Shown here piece after piece: positions 6,862-12,536 of a stretch of 13,901 bases of DNA. The stretch is from Rhodocyclales bacterium. GTDB taxonomy: Bacteria; Pseudomonadota; Gammaproteobacteria; Burkholderiales; Rhodocyclaceae. The stretch covers positions 1-13,901 of the forward strand of contig JAJTBM010000041.1 in NCBI GenBank assembly GCA_021286885.1. The letters are read 5' to 3'. A model generated the notes under the pieces. It did no database searches, had not been told where the DNA came from, and saw nothing but the letters and a program-made list of their open reading frames with translations. The translations under genes and the position numbers were made by a program. Each line of letters opens with the position of its first letter. Within the stretch, counting starts at the first letter, position 1.

Positions 6862-8162
6862 GATGGGTTCCGGGTTTGAAGGTCAGGGCAAAGGGCGGCC
6901 AGCGGCAGGCTGAGCAGGGCGAGGGTGCCGCCGCCGGGGCGGGCTTCAAACTGGATGCGCCCGCCGCAGCGCTCCACTGCGCCAAAGGCCAGCAGCAGGC
7001 CGATGCCCAGGCCCTCGCCGCGCCCTTCCAGGCTGGCCAGGCCCGCTTGGGCACGCAGCTTGGCGGGCATGCCGGGGCCCCGATCCAGTACCCGGATTTC
7101 GAGGTGCTCGGCCTGGATCGCGGCTTCGCATTCGATCCCGGTCGGGCAGGCGTCGGCGGCGTTGTTGATGAGGTTATGGATGGCCTGCTCCAGGGTGCCA
7201 TCGGCCACCAGCACCGGAGCCGGGTCGCCGCAGGCCAGCCGGGTCTGGAGGGGTACGTGGGGGCGCAGGGTGCGCCAGTGGTCGAAGATGGTCTCCAGCC
7301 ACGCGTCGGCGGGCAGGCGCTCGGCCCCTTCGGCCCGCAGGCTGCCTGCGCGCAGGGTGAGGCTGCCGAGGATGCCCTTGCAGTGGCTGATCTGCTCCAG
7401 CAGCAGCTGGGCGTCTTCCCGGGTGTCGGCATCCAGTCCGGGGTTGCGGGCCAGCTCACCGGCCAGAATCGCCATGGTGCCCAGGGGCGTGCCTAGCTCG
7501 TGGGCGGCGCCGGCGGCCAGGTTGCCCAGGGCAACGATGCGTTCGTTGCGCAGGCGGGCTTCCCGGGCTTCGGCCAGGGCCTGATCCCGGGCCCGCAGGG
7601 CAGCCGTCATGCGCACCACGTACCAGACGATGATCCCCGCCGAAACGCTGAAGGTGAGCCACATGCCGGCCAGGTGCCAGTGCACCGCGAGGCCCGAGTC
7701 GTAGATGTCGAGCTGCTCGTTGTTGTCCCACAGCAGGGAGTAGGACACCACCGCCAGCAGGGCCAGAGCCCAGGCGTGGGGGGCAGGCAGCACCGCCGCA
7801 CCAATGGCCACCAGGGGCAGCAGCAGCGAGATGAGGGGGTTGGTCGCGCCCCCGGTGAAGTACAGGAAGCTGCTCCAGGCGGCCAGATCAATGCAGAGCT
7901 GGCCGAACAGCTCGTGGCCACTGACCTCCCGGGCCTGGCGTGCGCGCAGCACAGAAGCCCCATTGGTGAGCCCCAGGGCCAGGGCGATGGGGGTCAGGGC
8001 CTCGGTGGGGAGTGGAATGTGGAGCAGGGCAGGCGCGCCCCATAGCACTACCAGCATCCCGCCCAGGGAGAGCCAGCGCAGGCTGATCAGCCAGCGTAGG
8101 GCTTCGTTGGTGTGGGCGGGGCGGTGACGGGGAGCGAACACGAAAAATTCATCAAGGCGCAT
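6858..8162 (-). CDS. regB: RegB/PrrB/RoxS-type redox sensor histidine kinase (434 aa)
   Basis: The membrane-bound partner of RegA that autophosphorylates under reducing conditions. About six membrane segments span residues 22-185. The loop GGATNPLISLLLP (104-116) matches the quinone-sensing motif of RegB. The H-box is LAAGAAHELGTPLGT with His221. Cys261 in ISHCKGIL lies where the redox-active cysteine of RegB is expected. The ATPase domain shows an N-box (HNLINNAADA, 329-338), DRGPGM (360-365) and GEGLGIGL (382-389). The frame is open to 8432, but residues before MRLDEFFVFA have no family character, so the ATG at 8162 was chosen. That start has no Shine-Dalgarno and lies 7 nt after a GATAAT element. 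Its stop overlaps regA by 4 nt. Confidence 0.95.
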   Translation of the reverse strand: MRLDEFFVFAPRHRPAHTNEALRWLISLRWLSLGGMLVVLWGAPALLHIPLPTEALTPIALALGLTNGASVLRARQAREVSGHELFGQLCIDLAAWSSFLYFTGGATNPLISLLLPLVAIGAAVLPAPHAWALALLAVVSYSLLWDNNEQLDIYDSGLAVHWHLAGMWLTFSVSAGIIVWYVVRMTAALRARDQALAEAREARLRNERIVALGNLAAGAAHELGTPLGTMAILAGELARNPGLDADTREDAQLLLEQISHCKGILGSLTLRAGSLRAEGAERLPADAWLETIFDHWRTLRPHVPLQTRLACGDPAPVLVADGTLEQAIHNLINNAADACPTGIECEAAIQAEHLEIRVLDRGPGMPAKLRAQAGLASLEGRGEGLGIGLLLAFGAVERCGGRIQFEARPGGGTLALLSLPLAALCPDLQTRNPS

Positions 8163-8169
8163 GGGGCGG

Positions 8170-8200
8170 ATTATCCCCGAAGGCGGGTGTCCGGCAGCAA
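8170..8200 (-). promoter_or_regulatory. Candidate regBA-hslR promoter abutting the start codon
   Basis: On the minus strand, GATAAT (8175-8170) lies 7 nt before the regB ATG. TTGCTG (8200-8195) lies 19 nt further upstream as a possible -35, with a spacer longer than ideal. If used, transcription would begin at or next to the ATG and the mRNA would be leaderless. The match is modest and other promoters further up are possible. Confidence 0.4.
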
Positions 8201-8204
8201 GGGG

Positions 8205-8264
8205 CCTGAACGCCAGGCCGGGTCTGAGGTGAGGAACCCTGGGGGGGAGTGGCCGGCGTTCAGG
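8205..8264. repeat. 10-bp inverted repeat upstream of regB
   Basis: CCTGAACGCC (8205-8214) is repeated in inverse as GGCGTTCAGG (8255-8264), a perfect match with 40 bases between the arms. It lies just upstream of the candidate regB -35 element. It may be a pair of protein-binding half-sites or a long-loop stem. Confidence 0.6.
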
Positions 8265-8301
8265 TGTTACCACTCTACCGGCCTGAGTCCGGGCCCGGAA
8301 T

Positions 8302-8316
8302 GCGGTGGATTGTCGC
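8302..8316. promoter_or_regulatory. RegA/PrrA-box-like site 1
   Basis: GCGGT-GGATT-GTCGC, flanked by T and A. It has the 15-nt length of the RegR-type consensus GNGRCRTTNNGNCGC but mismatches it at three positions (8306, 8308, 8309). It lies about 140 bp upstream of the regB start on the other strand. Confidence 0.4.
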
Positions 8317-8349
8317 AGCCCGGCGCAGTTTTTGCTGTGTAGCCCCCAG

Positions 8350-8369
8350 ACACCGGCCTGGGCCGGTGT
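8350..8369. repeat. 9-bp palindrome
   Basis: ACACCGGCC (8350-8358) and GGCCGGTGT (8361-8369) are perfect inverse copies separated by two bases. The tight centre suggests a protein-binding dyad rather than a terminator, and no T run follows on either strand. Confidence 0.6.
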
Positions 8370-8416
8370 TCTGGCGGAAAACGCCTGCAAAAATTGCCGT
8401 GTTCGTAGGGTTTTGT

Positions 8417-8430
8417 GCGGCGTTTGTCGC
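8417..8430. promoter_or_regulatory. RegA/PrrA-box-like site 2
   Basis: GCGGC-GTTT-GTCGC, flanked by T and A. Both half-sites fit the GCGNC / GNCGC pattern reported for RegA/PrrA/RegR proteins; the spacer is 4 nt, one shorter than the common 5. It lies about 70 bp upstream of the Nif11 gene start. Confidence 0.5.
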
Positions 8431-8498
8431 AAATCCTTCAGGCGGTGGGCAGGGCTTTCCGGTTCATGTCGATGTTGAACCCCTTACAGGAAGGACGT

Positions 8499-8717
8499 AT
8501 GGCAATCAAGGACATCAAGGCCTTTGCAGACCAGGCCCGTAGCAATCCCGAACTCAAGGACAAGCTGGCTGCCTGTCAGAAGATCCGCGAACTGCTGACC
8601 CTCGCCAAGGAGGCGGGCTTCGCCCTGGATGAGCAGGAGCTCTACCCGCCCAACGAGCCCCAGTTCACCGAAGACCAACTCTCCGAGCGGCTCGCCAAGG
8701 CCCTGTTGAGAGCTTGA
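8499..8717 (+). CDS. Small Nif11-domain protein (72 aa)
   Basis: The product begins MAIKDIKAFADQARSNPELK and continues KLAACQKIRELLTLAKEAGF, followed by LDEQEL. This is the Nif11 pattern: a helix with SNPELKDKL, a second helix, then AKEAGF-x-(3)-EEL. Nif11 proteins were named from nitrogen-fixation clusters; the same fold also serves as the leader of some modified peptides. No double-glycine cleavage site and no core peptide follow; the tail is an acidic segment and a helix ending ALLRA, so it looks like a stand-alone protein, not a precursor. The start is set by AGGAAGG at 8488-8494; an open frame 28 codons further up lacks family character. It is divergent from regB and followed by the cold-shock gene. 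There are no nif genes nearby and its role is unknown. Confidence 0.82.
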   Translation: MAIKDIKAFADQARSNPELKDKLAACQKIRELLTLAKEAGFALDEQELYPPNEPQFTEDQLSERLAKALLRA

Positions 8718-8730
8718 GCATTGCAGCAAA

Positions 8731-8758
8731 TGGGCGCCTGTGAGGACTTCGGCGCCCA
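8731..8758 (+). terminator. Stem-loop after the Nif11 gene
   Basis: TGGGCGCC (8731-8738) pairs perfectly with GGCGCCCA (8751-8758) around a 12-nt loop, 13 nt past the stop codon. It lacks a T run (AAGGGG follows), so termination would be weak; it may instead protect the message end. Confidence 0.4.
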
Positions 8759-8945
8759 AGGGGTAAAATAAAGTTTGCATTACCTGCAAATACAGTGCAC
8801 AGTGCGGACTTGCGATTTTCAAGTAGTGCCGTTGTTGTCTGGTCAGTATCCGCAGTCTGCGGAGTCGTTCCTGCATCCTGCCATCTTGAGTTTCGCCCTT
8901 CCCCTGGGGCATGTCCCTAACTTTATTCTTTTGAGGATATTCAAT
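8759..8945 (+). promoter_or_regulatory. Probable promoter and leader of the cold-shock gene
   Basis: About 190 bases without a gene precede the cold-shock start. They contain a TAAAAT element (8764-8769) with no good -35, a small hairpin TTTGCA-N5-TGCAAA (8774-8790), and a GAGGA Shine-Dalgarno (8933-8937) 8 nt before the ATG. A long structured 5' leader is usual for CspA-type genes, and the length here is compatible. The transcription start cannot be fixed from sequence. Confidence 0.4.
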
Positions 8946-9152
8946 ATGGCTACCGGTACCGTCAAGTGGTTCAACGATTCCAAGGGCTTCGGTTTCATCA
9001 CCCCCGATCAAGGTGGTGACGACCTGTTCGCTCACTTCTCCGCCATCCAAGGCAAGGGCTTCAAGAGCCTGGCCGAAGGTGAGCGCGTCACCTTCGACGT
9101 GGTGAACGGCCCCAAGGGTCAACAAGCTGCCAACATCCAACGCGTGGCCTAA
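8946..9152 (+). CDS. cspA: CspA-family cold-shock protein (68 aa)
   Basis: A small OB-fold nucleic-acid chaperone that binds single-stranded RNA and DNA and melts mRNA structure, usually induced by cold or during growth. The 68-aa product starts [20 protein letters not shown]1 is KGFGFI at 13-18 and RNP2 is LFAHF at 27-31, with the usual aromatic residues on the binding face. The acidic DQGGDD loop and the AANIQRV end are typical. The ATG at 8946 has GAGGA 8 nt upstream; an in-frame extension to 8775 is not part of the family. The gene is ended by strong tandem terminators. The symbol is a family label, because several paralogues usually occur per genome and this one may not be the cold-induced copy. 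Confidence 0.96.
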   Translation: MATGTVKWFNDSKGFGFITPDQGGDDLFAHFSAIQGKGFKSLAEGERVTFDVVNGPKGQQAANIQRVA

Positions 9153-9198
9153 TTGCCCGTGTTCGGCGCACCCGCCTGGCGGGTGTAGCTGGCAAGCA

Positions 9199-9226
9199 AA
9201 AAAACCCGCCGCAAGGCGGGTTTTTT
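9199..9226. terminator. Intrinsic terminator 1 after cspA
   Basis: A6CCCGCC (9199-9210) pairs with GGCGGGT6 (9215-9226) around a GCAA tetraloop (9211-9214). With A runs on one side and T runs on the other it can work in both directions. A smaller hairpin (CACCCGC/GCGGGTG, 9169-9185) precedes it. Confidence 0.92.
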
Positions 9227-9231
9227 CATGG

Positions 9232-9264
9232 GCCCGCCCGGGCGATAGCTGGGGCGGGCTTTTT
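9232..9264 (+). terminator. Intrinsic terminator 2 after cspA
   Basis: GCCCGCCC (9232-9239) pairs with GGGCGGGC (9252-9259) and is followed by five T (9260-9264) on the plus strand. Only 5 bases separate it from terminator 1, so cspA has a tandem back-up stop. Confidence 0.75.
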
Positions 9265-9317
9265 GTCGTCCATCCGCCCATGCATCTGGTGCTGTTCTGG
9301 ACGCAGGGCGCAGGGCC

Positions 9318-10301
9318 CTACGGAGCGGGTGGGCGTTTCAAATGTTCGGCTAGCTGGGGGCTCAGGCGCGCCATGAAGGCCTCAACCTGCGTCGTATAGG
9401 GGCCGGGCAGGCCCAGTTGTTCGTTGGTTTCCCGGTGGCTCAGGGCTTGGGGGAGCAGCTCGGCGGTCACACCCAGGCGGAGTGCCTGTTGCTGCAGGGT
9501 TTCGCTTTCCCGGCAGGGTTGATCCGGGCGCCGGGTGGAGCACACGATCAGCATCGGTCGGGCGTCGGCATGCAGGGCATGGGAGGGGGAAAGGGCTGCC
9601 CAGCGGCTCGGATCGGTGCCAAAGGCGGGGTCGTAGATGCGTGCCGGGTGACGGCGCGTCATCAGGGCCGGCACATCCATGGCCGCGCTATCCAGCGGGA
9701 TGGTGGCCAGCCACGGGCGCACGCCCAGCCCTTGCCAGCGCCCCGGATGGGCACCCAGCAGGGCGACCAGATGGGCCCCGGCGGAGTGGCCCATGAGGAT
9801 GATCTGCGCCGGATCGGCCCCCCAGCTGCGGGCCCGCTGCTGTACGTGGGCGAGGGCCCGGGCCACGTCTTCGAGCTGGCCTTCCACCGGGGTGTCGGGG
9901 AGCATCCGGTAATTGGCCGAAACCAGCACGAAGCCCTGGGGCAGCCAGCGCTCGGCCTTGTGGCTGATGACGCGTCCCATGGCCTTGTCCCCCCGGTGCC
10001 AGCCGCCCCCGTGGATCATCAGGATGAGGGGCGCATCGCTACTTCGGCGGGGGCGAGGCGGCAGATACACGTCCAGCACCTGGCGTGGATCCGGGCCGTA
10101 GGCCTGATCCTGCACGCTGGGCTTGGGGCCGGGGGGTGCAAGGGTGTCTTCGGCCCCGTCTTCGGTGTCTTGGGGCTGTTCGGTGGCATGCAGGCGTTCC
10201 CGCAGTCGGTCGGCCAGGGGGCCAGCCTGGGCGCTGGCAGGCGTCAAGCTCAGGCCCAGCACCAGACTGAAGGCGTAGCTTGAGGGGGTGAGGCGCGGCA
10301 T
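9318..10301 (-). CDS. Secreted alpha/beta-hydrolase (esterase-like), 327 aa
   Basis: A periplasmic or secreted hydrolase of the carboxylesterase/BD-FAE-like group. An N-terminal signal peptide is visible (MPRLTPSSYAFSLVLGLSLT, then PASAQA with cleavage after ASAQA). The oxyanion-hole motif HGGGWHRGD is at 97-105 and the nucleophile elbow GHSAG at 171-175 has Ser173. A late His289 in SHRETNEQLG completes the likely triad; Asp260 is near but the acid is not certain. Cys254 and Cys263 could form a disulfide. The start at 10301 has GGAGGA 8 nt upstream and gives the signal peptide directly, so the longer frame to 10358 was rejected. It lies 111 bp downstream of the M50 gene on the same strand and may share its transcript. 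The substrate is unknown. Confidence 0.88.
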   Translation of the reverse strand: MPRLTPSSYAFSLVLGLSLTPASAQAGPLADRLRERLHATEQPQDTEDGAEDTLAPPGPKPSVQDQAYGPDPRQVLDVYLPPRPRRSSDAPLILMIHGGGWHRGDKAMGRVISHKAERWLPQGFVLVSANYRMLPDTPVEGQLEDVARALAHVQQRARSWGADPAQIILMGHSAGAHLVALLGAHPGRWQGLGVRPWLATIPLDSAAMDVPALMTRRHPARIYDPAFGTDPSRWAALSPSHALHADARPMLIVCSTRRPDQPCRESETLQQQALRLGVTAELLPQALSHRETNEQLGLPGPYTTQVEAFMARLSPQLAEHLKRPPAP

Positions 10302-10315
10302 CGGGTGTTTCCTCC

Positions 10316-10340
10316 GATGAAACAAAAGCGGCTTTTCATC
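10316..10340 (-). promoter_or_regulatory. Dyad next to the hydrolase ribosome binding site
   Basis: GATGAAA (10316-10322) and TTTCATC (10334-10340) form a 7-bp inverted repeat, and an overlapping AAAAGC/GCTTTT pair (10324-10329 and 10331-10336) lies inside it. The element directly precedes the GGAGGA Shine-Dalgarno in the minus direction, so it could be an operator or a translation-control hairpin. Confidence 0.35.
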
Positions 10341-10412
10341 ATGCCATGCCGGCATCACTCAGACGGCAAGTGCCCCGGGGAAAACGTTACGATGTGCCAC
10401 GGGCGGGGGCCC

Positions 10413-12536
10413 TCAGAAACCTGCTTCCCGCCACACCACGCTCAATGCGTTGCGCACCAGACGCAGGCCCGGCGCTTCCCACTGCCCGGCAATGCTGAGC
10501 TGCCCGCGCCAACTGTGCTGGCGGCAGACGGTGCAGGCTTCATCCGTGAGCTTGAGCACAACCCGGTACTGGGCCCGCTCGGGGTAGAGGACACCGTTTT
10601 TCTCCCGCACCTGAACGTGGCCGCCAAACTGGCTGGCGAGTTCGGGTTCGCCCAGGCTGCGGCTTGCATCCTTGTCGATGCTGGCCACTTCCAGGCGCAG
10701 GCTGGGGCCGTCGTGGCCTTCGGCGATGAATACCGCCCGGTCTCCGATGGCGATACGGTGAATGTCTTCCTCATCCACATAGGTGACTACCTGGAGCGGT
10801 CCGCTGCCAACCAGGCGCCCGAGCAGTTCCCGGTGGGTGAGCCAGTCTCCGGGCTGGAGATCGGGGTCCAGGTTGTGCAGGACCCCCGCAAAGCTGGCCC
10901 GGGGGGCGTGCAGGGCGTTGGCGGCGGCCACCGTGGTGCTGCCGGCTTCGACAGTGCTGAGCTGTTGCTGCAGCACGTTCCAGTTGCGCCGCTGTTCTGC
11001 GTCGAAGGGGGCATTGCCGGCCTGGAGGTCCAGGCTCTGGCTGCGGGCTGTGTTCTGGGCCGCCTGGGCGTCCAGATCCGGAGAGTGGCTCAGCAGCAGG
11101 GGCTGGCCTGCCTCGACCCGGGCCTGGTTGCCCAAGGGCAGGGCGACAAGCTGGGCGTGGGCCTGGGCGTAGATCAGGAGCTGCTCCTGGGGCTGCAGGA
11201 GCGCGGTGGTCTGGATGCGCAGGGGGAGAGGAAGCAGCCCCAGGCTCACCAGCAGCAGCGCCAGGCACAGGGCGCGCTGGGCCCGGGGATTGCCCCGTAG
11301 CCTGACTTGGCGTTGGCGCCAGGCCTGGAATTCGTGCCAGAAGGGCAGCAGGACAAACCAGCCGATTTCAACCATGAACAGACCTATCCCAATCGCCTTG
11401 ATGAAGAAGTGATACACCAGCGCCGCGATGCCTAGGAATAGCAGCAGCCGGTAGATCCAGGTGCTCCAGGCGAACAGCACCAGCCCCCGGTGCAGCGTGG
11501 GCCGAAAGTGCTCGGGAGGCGGATCACCCAGGCCAAACAGGCGTTCCCGCAGATCCCAGCGGGCCAGGGCGAAGGCGCGGCTGTGGAGGTTGGGGAGCTG
11601 TAAAAAGTCGGACAGCAGAAAGTAGCCATCAAAGCGCATGAAAGGACTGGCGTTGATGAGCAGGGTGGAGATCCAGGTAGTGCTGGAAAGCAGGAAGGCG
11701 GCATTGCGCAGGCTGCCATCGGGCAGCATCACCCAGGCCAGGCTTGCCCAGATGGCCACCAGCAGTTCGGTCAGCATGCCCGCCCCAGCCACCAAGAGGC
11801 GTTGTTGGCGTTTGTTCAGCTTCCAGACTTCGTTGGTGTCCGTGTAGGCCACCGGCCATAGCACCAGAAAGGCCAGGCCCATGGTGGGTACCCGGCACCC
11901 ATAGCGCTTGGCGGTGAAGGCGTGGCCGAGCTCATGCAGAAACTTCACGCTGCCCAGGGTGATGCCATACGCAAGCATGCCGTTCCAGCTCAGCATGTCG
12001 ATCAGGGTGGCGCTGTAGTGCTCCCATTGTCGATGGATGCCGGCAATCCCCAAAAGCCCAGCAAACAGGGTGAGGTAGAGGAATTGCCGTGTATACAAAA
12101 AATCCACCCGGCCCACCATCCGGTTCAGCCAGGCGTCGGGCCGCCAGAGGGGGATGCGGAAAAACAGGTAGTTGTGCAGCAACCAGCGGCCCCACCCACC
12201 CTTGCGCTGTTGCAGGCGCGCTTGAAGGGCCGAGGCCATGCCCGGCGGGATGTGCAGCAGCTCGTTCTGCTGCAGAAAGCCCAGCAGGTTCAGCAGGTCG
12301 GTGCCATCCAGCCGGAGAGTGGTTTCCTGCTCAGTGCTGGCAAGTAGCGCTTCGGGGCTGCCGAGGGGCCAGCGGCTCAGCATCTCCATGCTGGGCCAGT
12401 CGATCTGGAAAAACTGGTTACGGCTTGGGTCATGCAGCGTCCAGCTGGGTTGCCCGTCTGCCAGCGGAGGGCCAGGAAGCAGCTCAAGCTCTTCGCGCAG
12501 TGGGGGCAGCTGCGGGGGCAGCGGCGAGAGGGTCAT
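10413..12536 (-). CDS. M50 site-2-protease-like protein fused to a HlyD-like adaptor (707 aa)
   Basis: A large inner-membrane protein with three parts. Residues about 30-95 (NQFFQIDWPSMEML ... LLNLLGFLQQNELL) resemble a PqqD-like peptide-binding fold. Residues about 145-435 hold many membrane segments with the zinc site HELGH at 201-205 and NASPFMRFDG at 295-304, the second M50 metal motif, so the catalytic residues appear intact. From about 440 the chain is periplasmic: a split lipoyl-like domain, a short helical hairpin at 490-540, and a beta-barrel, as in HlyD/MFP adaptors. A CTVC pair (668-671) lies near the end. The start overlaps the upstream adaptor stop by 4 nt. Such fusions are usually annotated as peptide zinc metalloprotease or efflux adaptor. 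Whether it cleaves, exports or both is not known. Confidence 0.85.
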   Translation of the reverse strand: MTLSPLPPQLPPLREELELLPGPPLADGQPSWTLHDPSRNQFFQIDWPSMEMLSRWPLGSPEALLASTEQETTLRLDGTDLLNLLGFLQQNELLHIPPGMASALQARLQQRKGGWGRWLLHNYLFFRIPLWRPDAWLNRMVGRVDFLYTRQFLYLTLFAGLLGIAGIHRQWEHYSATLIDMLSWNGMLAYGITLGSVKFLHELGHAFTAKRYGCRVPTMGLAFLVLWPVAYTDTNEVWKLNKRQQRLLVAGAGMLTELLVAIWASLAWVMLPDGSLRNAAFLLSSTTWISTLLINASPFMRFDGYFLLSDFLQLPNLHSRAFALARWDLRERLFGLGDPPPEHFRPTLHRGLVLFAWSTWIYRLLLFLGIAALVYHFFIKAIGIGLFMVEIGWFVLLPFWHEFQAWRQRQVRLRGNPRAQRALCLALLLVSLGLLPLPLRIQTTALLQPQEQLLIYAQAHAQLVALPLGNQARVEAGQPLLLSHSPDLDAQAAQNTARSQSLDLQAGNAPFDAEQRRNWNVLQQQLSTVEAGSTTVAAANALHAPRASFAGVLHNLDPDLQPGDWLTHRELLGRLVGSGPLQVVTYVDEEDIHRIAIGDRAVFIAEGHDGPSLRLEVASIDKDASRSLGEPELASQFGGHVQVREKNGVLYPERAQYRVVLKLTDEACTVCRQHSWRGQLSIAGQWEAPGLRLVRNALSVVWREAGF

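Larger units (their letters stand above)
8163..8498. promoter_or_regulatory. Divergent regB / Nif11-gene control region
   Basis: No gene is seen in these 336 bases. They hold a candidate regB promoter, a 10-bp inverted repeat with a 40-nt interval (8205-8214 and 8255-8264), two RegA-box-like elements (8302-8316 and 8417-8430), a near-perfect palindrome at 8350-8369, a short dyad GGTTCA/TGAACC (8461-8466 and 8476-8481), and the AGGAAGG ribosome binding site (8488-8494) of the Nif11 gene. I saw no convincing sigma54 (GG-N10-GC) or FNR-type (TTGAT-N4-ATCAA) site. Confidence 0.6.

Noticed and set aside
8371..8390. Possible sigma54 promoter (TGGC...TGCA) upstream of the Nif11 gene
   Set aside because: The spacing between GG and GC is not 10 nt, so the -24/-12 requirement is not met.
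8163..8432. 90-residue N-terminal extension of RegB
   Set aside because: The extra residues are Arg/Pro-rich without family character and would place dyads and RegA-box-like sequence inside coding DNA; the family start is MRLDEFF at 8162.
8499..8717. Nif11-type leader of a modified peptide (RiPP precursor)
   Set aside because: There is no Gly-Gly or similar cleavage site, no Cys/Ser/Thr-rich core, and no modifying enzyme next to it.
8484..9281. 265-codon minus-strand frame across the Nif11 and cold-shock genes
   Set aside because: It runs antisense to two well-supported small genes and through two intrinsic terminators, and has no start-site support.
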